DNA from: Flavobacteriales bacterium
GTDB taxonomy: Bacteria; Bacteroidota; Bacteroidia; Flavobacteriales; PHOS-HE28
Direction: 5' to 3'
DNA: 8,080 nt
NCBI GenBank assembly: GCA_008016945.1
Contig: SSGN01000118.1
Coordinates: 1-8,080, forward strand
The notes under the pieces: model-generated
Told to the model about the DNA's origin: nothing
What the model saw: only the letters and a program-made list of their open reading frames with translations
Databases searched by the model: none
Shown: piece by piece, positions 1 through 6,661 of the stretch
How the letters are laid out: each line of letters starts with the position of its first letter
Numbering within the stretch: position 1 is the first letter of the stretch
Made by a program: the position numbers and the translations under genes

Positions 1-450
1 GGCAAGCGCTGGCGTGCCTTGTTGAACGAAGCCCAGGTGATCCTGCACAACCATCCGGTCAATCAGGCGCGCGTCAAGGCAGGCAAAGTGCCCGCCAATT
101 CGCTGTGGTTCTGGGGCGCCGGTGCCTTGCCGGATGAAGTCATTTCGGGCGTGGCGACGCTGTTCTCGCACGAGCCCCATGCCTGCGCGCTGGCGCAGTT
201 GTCCGGTATCGAGGTCAAGCTGATCGATAGCGACGTACTGCCCGACAAGCTCGATGATTGCGCCATCGATCTGCGCGGCGCACGCGATCTGGCCGCGCTG
301 GAATCGTCCGTGTTTGCGCCGCTGCTGAAACGCGTTCAGGCAGGCAAGTTGCACGCGCTGACCGTCGATTTTGCCGACAGTCACGCCTGGATCTATCGAC
401 GCTCTCACGCCTTGCGCTTCTGGCGGCGACCGCCGCGCGACTGGGCGTGA
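1..450 (+). CDS. rpfE: RpfE-type regulatory protein, C-terminal part (5' end outside window)
   Basis: The reading frame is open from base 1 to the TGA at 448-450, giving the last 149 residues; there is no reason to start it at the TTG codons at 19 or 22. The stretch NSLWFWGAGALP (about residues 34-45 of the visible part) is typical of the RpfE-type family, whose members are distantly related to cofactor-independent phosphoglycerate mutases. The family is named after rpfE of the Xanthomonas pathogenicity-factor cluster. Its molecular role is not established, and I see no metal-binding catalytic motif in this portion. The gene overlaps recJ by four bases (GTGA), so the two are probably co-transcribed and translationally coupled, and rpfE next to recJ is the arrangement known from Xanthomonas. 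The family call is by recognition of the motif and neighbourhood; the N-terminal half is not visible. Confidence 0.75.
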   Translation, partial: GKRWRALLNEAQVILHNHPVNQARVKAGKVPANSLWFWGAGALPDEVISGVATLFSHEPHACALAQLSGIEVKLIDSDVLPDKLDDCAIDLRGARDLAALESSVFAPLLKRVQAGKLHALTVDFADSHAWIYRRSHALRFWRRPPRDWA

Positions 451-2156
451 GTCCACGCATCCAGCGGCGTGCGCTGCCCGACGCGCCGATCCTGCACGAG
501 TCACAGCTCTCGACGGTACTGCGACGCATCTATGCCGCACGCGGCGTACACGACGCGCAGGACATCGACCTGCGTCTGGCGCATCTCCTGCCGCCCACGC
601 TGGGCGATCTGGATCGCGCCTGCGAACACCTGTTGCGCTGGCGGGAAGCACAAGCGCATATCACCGTGGTCGGCGACTTCGACGCCGACGGGGCCACCGG
701 CACTGCCGTCGCGGTACGCGGCCTGCGCCTGCTCGGTTTTCAGCGCGTCGATTACCGCGTGCCGAATCGCTTCCTGCACGGCTATGGCCTGTTGCCCGCC
801 TTGGTCGACAGCCTGGATCCCGCGCCGGATGTCATCCTCACGGTCGATAACGGTGTCGCGGCCTTGGCGGGCGTGGATGCCGCCAAAGTGCGCGGCATCG
901 AAGTGCTGGTCACCGATCACCATCTTCCAGGCGAGACGCTTCCTGACGCCGTCGCTCTCGTCAACCCGAACCGGCACGGCGACGCCTTTCCCAGCAAAGC
1001 GCTGGCCGGTGTCGGCGTGGTGTTCTACCTGCTGATCGCCCTGCGTGCGCGCCTGCGCGAACTCGGATCGCCGCAGGGCCAAGTGGACTTGTCCTGCCTG
1101 CTGGATCTGGTCGCCATCGGCACCGTCGCCGATCTGGTCGCGCTGGATGCCAATAACCGCCGCCTGGTCCGCGCAGGCCTGCAACGCATTCGCGACGAAC
1201 GCGCTCAGTCCGGTGTGTTGGCCTTGTTCCGTGCGGCCGGGCGCGATCCGCGTCGTGCCACCGCCGCCGATCTGGGCTTTGCCATTGGCCCGCGCATCAA
1301 TGCCGCTGGCCGACTGGAAGACATGGCACTCGGCATTGAATGCCTGCTCTGCGACGACCCGACCCGCGCCGACGCCTTCGCGCATCGGCTCAACAGCATC
1401 AACCACGAACGCCGCGACCTGCAGCAGGCCATGGTCGATCAAGCCGAAGCCCTGCTGGAAGCACGCCTGCCCAGTCTCGATGCCGCCCATGTACCGGCGG
1501 GACTGGTGCTGCACGACGCCGACTGGCACAGCGGCGTGATCGGACTGGTCGCCTCCAAACTCAAGGAACGCCTGCATCGCCCGATCATCGCCTGCGCGCC
1601 CGCCGAAGACGGCAGCGGCGAATGGAAAGGCTCGGGCCGTTCGATTCCCAGCTTTCACCTGCGCGACTGTCTGGTCGCCCTCGACACCCGCCATCCCGGC
1701 CTGCTGAAACGCTACGGCGGCCACGCCATGGCCGCAGGCCTCAGCGTGGACGGCGAACGCCTGCCCGAACTCGTCAAGGCCTTCGAGCAGCTCGCCAGCG
1801 AATGGCTCAGCCCAGAACAGCTGCAAGCCACCATCTGGACCGACGGCCCACTGCGCGCCGAAGACATCAGTCTGAACCAAGCCGAAGCCCTGCGCGCCGG
1901 CGGCCCTTGGGGACAAGCCTTTCCCGAACCGCTGTTCGACAACGAATTCGAACTCGAACGCTGGTCCGTGATGGCCGAACGCCACCTGCGCCTGAGCCTG
2001 CGCCTGCTACCCGAACGCCACCCCGTCGAAGCCATCTTCTTCAACGCCTACAAGGGCGAAACCCCACCCAAGCAATTCCGCGCCGCCTACCAACTCGAAA
2101 TCGACGAATGGCGCGGCGAACCCCGACTGCGATTGATGCTGCGGCATTGGGAGTAG
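447..2156 (+). CDS. recJ: Single-stranded-DNA-specific 5'-3' exonuclease RecJ
   Basis: RecJ degrades single-stranded DNA 5' to 3' in RecF-pathway recombination, mismatch repair and base-excision repair. With the GTG start at 447 the protein has 569 residues, close to the 577 of E. coli RecJ. The frame stays open further upstream to 258, but that extension overlaps rpfE in another frame and has arginine-rich, non-family sequence, so I reject it. The DHH phosphoesterase domain shows motif I GDFDADGATG (76-85), VDNG (133-136), the DHH triad at 157-159 and GTVADLV (225-231). The second half shows WHSGVIGLVASKL (360-372), the GRS of motif GSGRSIPSF (395-403) and the DHHA1 glycine motif GGHAMAAG (424-431). 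The C-terminal OB-type domain runs to about 569. No good Shine-Dalgarno precedes the GTG; the overlap with the rpfE stop suggests translational coupling. All key residues look intact. Confidence 0.97.
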   Translation: MSPRIQRRALPDAPILHESQLSTVLRRIYAARGVHDAQDIDLRLAHLLPPTLGDLDRACEHLLRWREAQAHITVVGDFDADGATGTAVAVRGLRLLGFQRVDYRVPNRFLHGYGLLPALVDSLDPAPDVILTVDNGVAALAGVDAAKVRGIEVLVTDHHLPGETLPDAVALVNPNRHGDAFPSKALAGVGVVFYLLIALRARLRELGSPQGQVDLSCLLDLVAIGTVADLVALDANNRRLVRAGLQRIRDERAQSGVLALFRAAGRDPRRATAADLGFAIGPRINAAGRLEDMALGIECLLCDDPTRADAFAHRLNSINHERRDLQQAMVDQAEALLEARLPSLDAAHVPAGLVLHDADWHSGVIGLVASKLKERLHRPIIACAPAEDGSGEWKGSGRSIPSFHLRDCLVALDTRHPGLLKRYGGHAMAAGLSVDGERLPELVKAFEQLASEWLSPEQLQATIWTDGPLRAEDISLNQAEALRAGGPWGQAFPEPLFDNEFELERWSVMAERHLRLSLRLLPERHPVEAIFFNAYKGETPPKQFRAAYQLEIDEWRGEPRLRLMLRHWE

Positions 2157-2513
2157 GGTGCCAGGCAACGCGTTAGTTTGCTCGCTTGGCGAAACGCTGA
2201 TTCGCTGTCAAGGCGGTGAAGTCGACTACTCGTCGATAGTTTCCGACGCAATGTCGAGCTTTCCGATGGGTGCTTGACGCTTGTTTACTCACTGCACGAA
2301 CCATCAAGTTTGTCATCGGCGAATACCTCTTGCGCCGACTTGAAGTGACAAACCGAGGTGGTCCGACGCTGGTAGGTGCGTTTGTCTCATGCATGGCGTG
2401 AGTGAACATTGGTCTGATGCCTATCACGTGGTTGCAGGTCGGTGGTCTTCTGGCATGCGTTGATTGCGGGCTCGGTGTCAGTACTGGGTTTTGGTCCATT
2501 GTGCCGTGCGGAC
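2157..2513. other. Gene-free stretch between recJ and the ptuAB-like operon
   Basis: The stretch lies between the convergent 3' ends of recJ and the HNH nuclease gene. No frame on either strand gives a protein I recognise; the minus-strand open frame across 2173-2499 has low-complexity, non-family sequence and no convincing ribosome binding site. Base composition is clearly lower in GC than recJ. The one ordered element I can see is the imperfect inverted repeat at 2300-2362, listed separately. I see no tRNA, no insertion-sequence ends and no clear hairpin-plus-T-run terminator for either flanking gene. Confidence 0.5.
2300..2362. repeat. Large imperfect inverted repeat / potential structured element
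   Basis: Three stem blocks nest around an 11-base loop. ACCATC (2300-2305) faces GGTGGT (2357-2362) with one T-G wobble, GTTTGTCA (2308-2315) faces TGACAAAC (2346-2353) exactly, and TCGGCG (2316-2321) faces CGCCGA (2333-2338) exactly. The right arm carries a 7-base bulge, CTTGAAG (2339-2345), whose first five bases can alternatively pair with TCAAG at 2304-2308. About 20 base pairs over 63 bases is more than expected by chance in a gene-free stretch. It could be a DNA secondary-structure site, a structured RNA or a transcription end signal, but no T-run follows on either strand. It does not fit the integron attC consensus ends. Confidence 0.5.
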
Positions 2514-3248
2514 TTACAGCTTGCCTCCGTCTGCAAGGTGGTCGGGGTTTGGCGCTGGCTGGACTGGAAGCCCGTATATCGGGTCAAAGCAACCACTGCC
2601 ATTTGTGCCGGGGAAAGCGTCGATCAGCCGCCGCCGCATGTCGGCATCGGCGGCAAAGACAATCATCCAGATGCTGAAAAACCCGTGACCAAGAGCGGCA
2701 TTGACCACTTGGCGCTTGACGGCATCTATGCCGGGATTGGCGACAACGTCCCGCAGCGCTTCTTGGGCGATGCCCCACACCTCCAATCGTTGGGCAACAC
2801 GATCAAGGGCAACCTGCTTACCGTTCTCGTCAACGTAGGTGGAAATTGGGTTATCCAGCCCAACCAGCGTCAGCAAGGCATTGGAGATTGCCTGTTGTGC
2901 AGGCGTAAGCGACGCCGACGTCCTGACGCTTCCGTCCGCCAGATAGTCGAAGGCAACAGCTGTGTTATCCCGATCCGGCATCAAGGTGTCAACGAAGACG
3001 ACGTTGCGGTCCCCTTTGGTTGAATTGCAATTGACGCAACCCAGCAGGAAGTTCTCCCAGCGACCCGCAAGCGCTGCATAGGCCGGCAGGCCCTTGGGCT
3101 GAACGTGTTCAACCGCCAAGTTAGTGGCTACACGGCGCTCGCAGTAACTGCAGAAGTGCCCGAGCCGTGAAACGAGGAATGGCTTGGCGGCCGTGTAGTC
3201 AGCAAAGTCTGTTGCCTGCGGCGAATCGCCACGTCGTACGGGCCGCAT
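2514..3248 (-). CDS. ptuB: HNH endonuclease, PtuB-like (TIGR02646 type), Septu defence component
   Basis: The 244-residue protein has a compact HNH zinc-finger nuclease domain near its N-terminus: CSYC (33-36), VEHVQPKG (46-53, with H48 as candidate catalytic histidine), WENF (64-67) and CVNCNSTKG (71-79). The two CxxC pairs would bind structural zinc, and N75 and K78 are in the family's usual places. This layout is typical of the TIGR02646 HNH family, found as PtuB in Septu systems and as the nuclease of some retrons. The rest (about 80-244) has no motif I can name. The ATG at 3248 is preceded, six bases away, by GGGGGAG (3261-3255 on the minus strand) lying inside the last codons of the ATPase gene. 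The ATPase stop is only three bases upstream, so the two form one operon and very likely one complex. By family knowledge PtuB cuts DNA when PtuA activates it; target and trigger are not visible here. Confidence 0.85.
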   Translation of the reverse strand: MRPVRRGDSPQATDFADYTAAKPFLVSRLGHFCSYCERRVATNLAVEHVQPKGLPAYAALAGRWENFLLGCVNCNSTKGDRNVVFVDTLMPDRDNTAVAFDYLADGSVRTSASLTPAQQAISNALLTLVGLDNPISTYVDENGKQVALDRVAQRLEVWGIAQEALRDVVANPGIDAVKRQVVNAALGHGFFSIWMIVFAADADMRRRLIDAFPGTNGSGCFDPIYGLPVQPAPNPDHLADGGKL

Positions 3249-3251
3249 GCC

Positions 3252-4691
3252 TCACTCCCCCAGCTTCGCTGCGCGTTTGAGTTCCAAAAAAGCTTGGTAG
3301 GCGGGGTTGTGCGCATAGGGGGCAATTGCTTGGGCCAACCGCTCCTTGAAGGCCTCTTGCTTATCGCTTGGTGCCAGCGCGGCAAGTTCGAGCGTTTCCA
3401 GGTAGTGCGTCGCCACCTGCCTCATGGCGTCGTACTCCTCGCTGACTTCTGTGTTCGCGACACCCATGATGCCGTGCGCAATCTCCTCGACTGGCATCTG
3501 TCCGAGGTTGGAAGTGGGCTGTCCATCAAGCACGATGAGTTCCTCGCCACTGCGCAGCGACTGAATCAAGAACGGCGAATGGGTCGTGCAAATGAACTGC
3601 AGCATCGGAAATGTTCGCCGCAAGTCGCCGATCACCCGGCGCTGCCACTTCGGATGCAGGTGCAAATCCAGCTCGTCGATCAGCACGACACCTGGGGTCA
3701 GCTCCAAAGCTCGATCGCCCAGCTGCGGATTCAGCATGGCGGCCTTGATGGCCAAATCTGCGGCGATGGCCACGACGTTGCGATAGCCGTCGCTCAGCTC
3801 GTTGAAGGTGTGTAGTTCGCCGCTCCGGTACTTCAGCACCAGGGTTCGCAGCTTGGTGCTGTAACGGGCAGAGGCAATCTCCGGAAGCATGGCCTCTATG
3901 GCCTGATAGACCAGCCGCAGTGCGGGCGACGAGTCTTCTTCGTCCAGTTCGTTGCGCCGTTCGACACCCATCCAACGAATCAGGTCGTTGGGGTTGCAAC
4001 GCTTGTCCACACTCATCCGGTAGCCAAAGAACGGCTCGGACAGGCGATCAAAGTCATGCAGCGCTTTTTCAAGATCGTCGGCGTCTTCAGCCAACTCGGC
4101 CGGCTGCTTGCCCTTGTGCTTGCTCAGTGCCTTGCCCGATGTGTCGCGCACCGACTCCCACAACCTGCCCGCTCCGAAGTAGCGGACCAGCGGCAACACC
4201 AGCGGCTCTTGTTTCATGACTGAGTTTGCCATCTTCTCTGCCCATTTCTTTAGCGCGGCGGCACCACCGCGCGTTGTTCTGCCGCCTAGGCCTTCCATCG
4301 AGCGTTCCCATCGCACCGGCGCCTCGTAGGGATTTGGCCTGTCTTTGCTGGTTGGCGCCAAGTAGGTAATTTCCTCTTCAGGCGAATTCCGCCCGACCCG
4401 TGCGATGTGCAACTTCGCTGTCGCTGTGACGCTCACCGGGTACTGTGGCAGCTCGCGATAGCGCTTCTCCACGAAATCCAGCACGTGGCGAACATCGCGG
4501 TCCCAGATGTTGCGTGAGTCGTGACCACGAAAACCCAGCAGCCACGAGCCGATGGCCACTGCTGCGGCCTCAAGGAAAGATGTCTTGCCGCTGCCGTTTT
4601 CACCAATCACCAGATTGAACTGCGGGTGCAGCGTGACCTCTCGGTCCACGTAGCCGCGAAAGTTCTGAAGGCGCAGGGATTCAATTCGCAC
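3252..4691 (-). CDS. ptuA: AAA/ABC-type ATPase, PtuA-like, Septu defence component
   Basis: The 479-residue protein is a soluble SMC/RecF-like ATPase. The N-terminus IESLRLQNFRGY leads into Walker A GENGSGKT (30-37). The ABC signature region is FNELSDGYRN (296-305), Walker B is VVLIDELD (335-342), and the H-loop is TTHSP (369-373, H371). The roughly 250 residues between Walker A and the signature form the lid or coiled region usual in this class. The last 80 residues are helical and charged. Translation starts with GTG at 4691, supported by AAGGA (4704-4700) eight bases upstream. In Septu, PtuA oligomerises with PtuB; ATP or nucleotide levels are thought to hold the nuclease inactive until phage infection. 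The immediate downstream HNH gene makes Septu the best call. Related ATPases also occur as retron effectors and in overcoming-lysogenisation-defect (OLD)-like systems, but no reverse transcriptase or TOPRIM domain is present. Confidence 0.85.
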   Translation of the reverse strand: MRIESLRLQNFRGYVDREVTLHPQFNLVIGENGSGKTSFLEAAAVAIGSWLLGFRGHDSRNIWDRDVRHVLDFVEKRYRELPQYPVSVTATAKLHIARVGRNSPEEEITYLAPTSKDRPNPYEAPVRWERSMEGLGGRTTRGGAAALKKWAEKMANSVMKQEPLVLPLVRYFGAGRLWESVRDTSGKALSKHKGKQPAELAEDADDLEKALHDFDRLSEPFFGYRMSVDKRCNPNDLIRWMGVERRNELDEEDSSPALRLVYQAIEAMLPEIASARYSTKLRTLVLKYRSGELHTFNELSDGYRNVVAIAADLAIKAAMLNPQLGDRALELTPGVVLIDELDLHLHPKWQRRVIGDLRRTFPMLQFICTTHSPFLIQSLRSGEELIVLDGQPTSNLGQMPVEEIAHGIMGVANTEVSEEYDAMRQVATHYLETLELAALAPSDKQEAFKERLAQAIAPYAHNPAYQAFLELKRAAKLGE

Positions 4692-4697
4692 GAGCGG

Positions 4698-4704
4698 TTT
4701 CCTT
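4698..4704 (-). promoter_or_regulatory. Ribosome binding site deciding the GTG start of ptuA
   Basis: On the minus strand AAGGAAA at 4704-4698 contains an AAGGA core eight bases before the GTG at 4691. No ATG in frame lies nearby, and the family's N-terminal sequence begins right after this codon, so the site fixes the start. Confidence 0.65.
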
Positions 4705-4766
4705 GCGGGTCAGGATGGTTACTGCGATGGGGACTGTTCTGAAGTGGTCGCAAAAGTCGCCCTAGA

Positions 4767-4795
4767 ATTCAACAGCAAGCAAGAGCCAATGACAA
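4767..4795 (-). promoter_or_regulatory. Candidate sigma-70 promoter of the ptuAB-like operon
   Basis: Reading the minus strand, TTGTCA (4795-4790) matches the -35 consensus at five of six positions. After 17 bases TTGAAT (4772-4767) matches the -10 consensus at four of six. It would leave an untranslated leader of roughly 70 bases before the GTG start. This is a pattern match only; no operator was recognised. Confidence 0.35.
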
Positions 4796-4881
4796 GGCAA
4801 ACCATGACAACCATTTGGTAGCTCATAGGTTCACTCGGGGCGTTTGGTGCATCAGGGCGTTGCGACAGGCTTGTCGGTTTG

Positions 4882-5077
4882 TTTGAGGACGCCCGTTATG
4901 CGCTGCAGAAATGCGTGGGGGTGTGCCACTACTGGATCCCGACTTTGGTCAGGGGTTGTTGCGGGTGATGGTGCGGTGATCGCGGAAACGCGCGTCTGCG
5001 TTGATGTGGATGCCAAAGGACAGCCTGACTTTCGGCGTTTGTCGCCGTTCCTGGCCTCGATGACAGTTGCGGGGTGA
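4882..5077 (+). pseudogene. Possible remains of a hotdog-fold (4HBT-like) thioesterase gene
   Basis: Two short stretches in different frames resemble opposite ends of acyl-CoA thioesterases. Frame 1 (4882-4965) reads FEDARYALQKCVGV and WIPTLVRG, like the beginning of the hotdog helix. Frame 2 (4964-5077) reads VIAETRVCVDVDAKGQP followed by FRRLSPFL, like the last strand and C-terminus, ending at TGA 5075-5077. The middle of the domain (some tens of residues) is missing and frame 1 ends in TGA at 4966, so an internal deletion with frame change would be needed. There is no start with a ribosome binding site. The resemblance is from memory of the family and is weak; the region may instead simply be non-coding spacer between ptuA and the next gene. 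Confidence 0.27.
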
Positions 5078-5113
5078 TTGATCTCATCGCCGTCGAGGCT
5101 TTGGCGGCCAGCC

Positions 5114-5121
5114 AGAGGAGG
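5114..5121 (+). promoter_or_regulatory. Strong Shine-Dalgarno deciding the GTG start at 5129
   Basis: AGAGGAGG lies seven bases before GTG 5129-5131. It rules out the longer in-frame start at 5078, which would place 17 non-signal-like residues before the hydrophobic signal peptide. Confidence 0.75.
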
Positions 5122-5128
5122 CATCTGC

Positions 5129-5650
5129 GTGAAATTCCATCGTGTGCTGTTTGTCGTCTTCAGTGGCCTCGTGTTGGCGGCACCCGTCGGTGCGCAAGAT
5201 AAGCCCAGCTTCAGCCAAGTCAGCACAGAGACCCGTGCGGTGACCGATCCGTACTTTGCCGCGTACATCGCGCGAGATTGGGATCGCTTGGAAGGCTACT
5301 TGGCCGATTCCGGCGGATTTGCCGATCCCACCGCGACGCTGGTTTTCGGCCCGGTCGAGTTTGAAGGCAAGGCCGCAACGATGAAGAACTTCCGCGAAGG
5401 CTACGCCGCGATCACGCAAATGGCGTTTCGCCCGCTGCGCGCCTTTGTCGCGGGTGATCACGCGATCTACGAAGGCGAGCTGGACTGGACCTTGGAACTG
5501 GGTGACGGAAAGCAAGCGGTCACGGCGGGCATGCCGTTCATGACGGTGCTGCGGGTCGTCGACGGTCATGTCGAAGAACACCGCGACTACGCCGACTACA
5601 CGCCGTTCCTCGCCGCCATGCGCGCGGCCCGTGAGGCGAAGCGGGATTAG
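5129..5650 (+). CDS. Secreted NTF2/SnoaL-like domain protein
   Basis: The protein has 173 residues from the GTG at 5129. Residues 1-22 form a Sec signal peptide: KFHR, a hydrophobic core LFVVFSGLVLA, then a likely signal peptidase I site after PVGA (19-22), with the mature protein starting QDKPSFSQ. Export to the periplasm is therefore expected. The mature part has the order of an NTF2-like cone fold: a first helix with DPYFAAYIARDWDRLEGYL (40-58), FADPTATLVFG (65-75), then alternating strands ending VDGHVEEHRDYADYTPFL (144-161). This matches SnoaL-like or 'nuclear transport factor 2 family' proteins, which may be small-molecule isomerases, hydrolases or merely binding proteins. The substrate cannot be told. 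It is the first of four plus-strand genes; the next starts 113 bases downstream. Confidence 0.8.
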   Translation: MKFHRVLFVVFSGLVLAAPVGAQDKPSFSQVSTETRAVTDPYFAAYIARDWDRLEGYLADSGGFADPTATLVFGPVEFEGKAATMKNFREGYAAITQMAFRPLRAFVAGDHAIYEGELDWTLELGDGKQAVTAGMPFMTVLRVVDGHVEEHRDYADYTPFLAAMRAAREAKRD

Positions 5651-5729
5651 GGCAACTTCAGGCGGCATGATCGAGTGGTAGGGATGGAACCGGACCCTTG
5701 AGCGGTCATCGTCCAGTGCTCTAAGCCGT

Positions 5730-5749
5730 GCGGGTCAGTCTGATCCCGC
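5730..5749 (+). promoter_or_regulatory. Hairpin just upstream of the DUF1737 gene's ribosome binding site
   Basis: GCGGG-TCA (5730-5737) can pair with TGA-(T)-CCCGC (5741-5749), giving eight base pairs with one bulged T and a three-base loop. It ends four bases before the GGAG at 5753-5756. No T-run follows, so a leader structure affecting translation or an RNA end is as likely as a terminator. It may also be chance. Confidence 0.3.
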
Positions 5750-5763
5750 GTCGGAGCCGAGTT

Positions 5764-5949
5764 ATGAGTGAATACAAGGTCTTGGTTCAGGGCATTATGT
5801 CAATCATCAACCGGGATCTGCCCAAGGCGGCCGAAGGTCTGGAATCGCAGGTTAATCCGTTGATCGACGCCGGTTGGCGCGTTCAGGGCGGATTGACCAC
5901 GGTGCAGGCGGGAGGAAACATCTACCTGTTGCAAGCGATGACTTGGTAA
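5764..5949 (+). CDS. Small DUF1737-domain protein
   Basis: The 61-residue cytosolic protein begins at ATG 5764, with GGAG (5753-5756) seven bases upstream; the longer in-frame start at 5728 lies inside a hairpin and has no such site. The sequence YKVLVQG (4-10), then LIDAGWRVQGGL (33-44) and YLLQAMTW (54-61), is the characteristic pattern of the DUF1737 family: small proteins with an N-terminal strand, a helix, a GW-x-x-x-GG turn and a final QAM strand. The function of the family is not known. It has no signal peptide, membrane segment or obvious catalytic residues. It stands between the secreted NTF2-like gene and the YdeI-family gene in the same orientation, but spacing of 113 and 84 bases does not prove co-transcription. 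Confidence 0.82.
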   Translation: MSEYKVLVQGIMSIINRDLPKAAEGLESQVNPLIDAGWRVQGGLTTVQAGGNIYLLQAMTW

Positions 5950-5984
5950 CGACATCTCGGGATTCGCCTTAGCTGGCGTGGTCT

Positions 5985-6002
5985 GCTTGGATTTCTCCAA
6001 GC
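5985..6002 (+). other. Perfect 7-bp hairpin between the DUF1737 and YdeI-family genes
   Basis: GCTTGGA (5985-5991), loop TTTC, TCCAAGC (5996-6002). It starts 36 bases after the DUF1737 stop. There is no T-run behind it, so it is at best a weak transcription end or an RNA-stabilising element. Confidence 0.35.
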
Positions 6003-6033
6003 CGATGTTCCCTATGTTGCGAGGTTGGACACG

Positions 6034-6597
6034 ATGAGTGCCGTCTTTTTCGCCTCGTCTGAGGCGTTCCGCCACTGGCTGGCTGAAAACCACGCGACTG
6101 AGCGAGCGTTGGTGGTTGGCTTTCGAAAGATCGGCTCTGGGCTACCTGGCATGACCTGGCCGGAATCCGTTGATGAGGCCTTGTGCTTCGGTTGGATCGA
6201 CGGCGTGCGAAAGCGCATTGATGCAGTGTCGTATCAGATTCGGTTTACGCCACGCCGGGCCGGTTCGTACTGGAGCCACGTCAATGTCGCGAAGGTGGAA
6301 CAGCTACTTGCGCAGGGTCGTATGAAGCCTGCCGGCATATTGGCCTTCGAGTCGCGCGTGGCGGAGAAGACCGGGGTCTATGCGTTCGAACGACAGCAGC
6401 CCGCGCAACTCAGCGACGCCGAGCTGAAACAATTTGCTGATCACGCGCCCGCTTGGCGCTATTTTCAGGCGGCTTCAGCGAGTTACCGGAATGTCATGCT
6501 GCACTGGGTGGTCAGCGCCAAACGACCCGCCACCAGAGAGCGGCGCCTGACCCAGTTGATACAGGCGTGCATGGAACAGCGGCGAAGCCTCAAGTGA
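6034..6597 (+). CDS. YdeI/OmpD-associated family protein
   Basis: The protein has 187 residues from ATG 6034; GCGAGG, ending at 6024, is nine bases upstream. A TTG start at 6025 would add only three residues and is less likely. Motifs in order are FASSEAFRHWLAENH (6-20), the highly typical WPESVDEALCFGWIDGV (42-58), RFTPRRAGSYWSHVN (70-84), GRMKPAG (95-101), and at the C-terminus YRNVMLHWVVSAKRPATRERR (150-171), the OmdA/YdeI signature with an AK-x-x-x-TR core. These proteins are annotated as YdeI/OmpD-associated and linked in E. coli and Salmonella to survival with antimicrobial peptides. The biochemical activity is unknown, so 'bacteriocin protection' is a family label and not shown here. 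The protein is soluble, without a signal peptide. The next gene, 64 bases on, shares the C-terminal signature. Confidence 0.88.
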   Translation: MSAVFFASSEAFRHWLAENHATERALVVGFRKIGSGLPGMTWPESVDEALCFGWIDGVRKRIDAVSYQIRFTPRRAGSYWSHVNVAKVEQLLAQGRMKPAGILAFESRVAEKTGVYAFERQQPAQLSDAELKQFADHAPAWRYFQAASASYRNVMLHWVVSAKRPATRERRLTQLIQACMEQRRSLK

Positions 6598-6650
6598 CCG
6601 GTGGCTTGGACGGCGCATTGTTCTTGTCAGCAATCGCGGCAAGTGCTCCC

Positions 6651-6657
6651 GGAGGTG
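6651..6657 (+). promoter_or_regulatory. Shine-Dalgarno deciding the TTG start at 6662
   Basis: GGAGGTG at 6651-6657 lies directly upstream of TTG 6662-6664 (six bases after GGAGG). The family's N-terminus begins here and no in-frame ATG is near, so the rare TTG codon is the start. Confidence 0.75.
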
Positions 6658-6661
6658 CATC

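Larger units (their letters stand above)
4705..5113. other. Spacer between the divergent ptuA-like and NTF2-like genes
   Basis: No intact gene with a ribosome binding site is seen here. It contains the candidate ptuA promoter (4767-4795), the possible thioesterase remnant (4882-5077), and a small perfect hairpin, CGACA-GGCT-TGTCG (4863-4876), followed by a T-rich stretch on the plus strand that is too short to call a terminator. The promoter for the plus-strand genes starting at 5129 should lie here, but I could not find a convincing -35/-10 pair. Confidence 0.4.

Noticed and set aside
501..1985. Long minus-strand open frame (494 residues) antisense to recJ
   Set aside because: It is the mirror of a high-GC gene with strong codon bias; its translation has no recognisable domain, and recJ on the other strand is beyond doubt.
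2300..2362. Reading the inverted repeat as an integron attC site
   Set aside because: The ends do not fit the required GTTRRRY and RYYYAAC consensus, and no integrase gene is present.
2442..3023. Plus-strand open frame of 193 residues across the HNH gene
   Set aside because: It is antisense to a gene with clear HNH motifs, lacks a ribosome binding site and shows no family pattern.
2514..4800. Retron (Ec78-like) interpretation of the ATPase/HNH pair
   Set aside because: No reverse transcriptase gene lies on either side within the window; only the effector-like genes are present.
5084..5668. Minus-strand open frame opposite the NTF2-like gene
   Set aside because: The plus-strand gene has a strong ribosome binding site, signal peptide and family pattern; the reverse has none.
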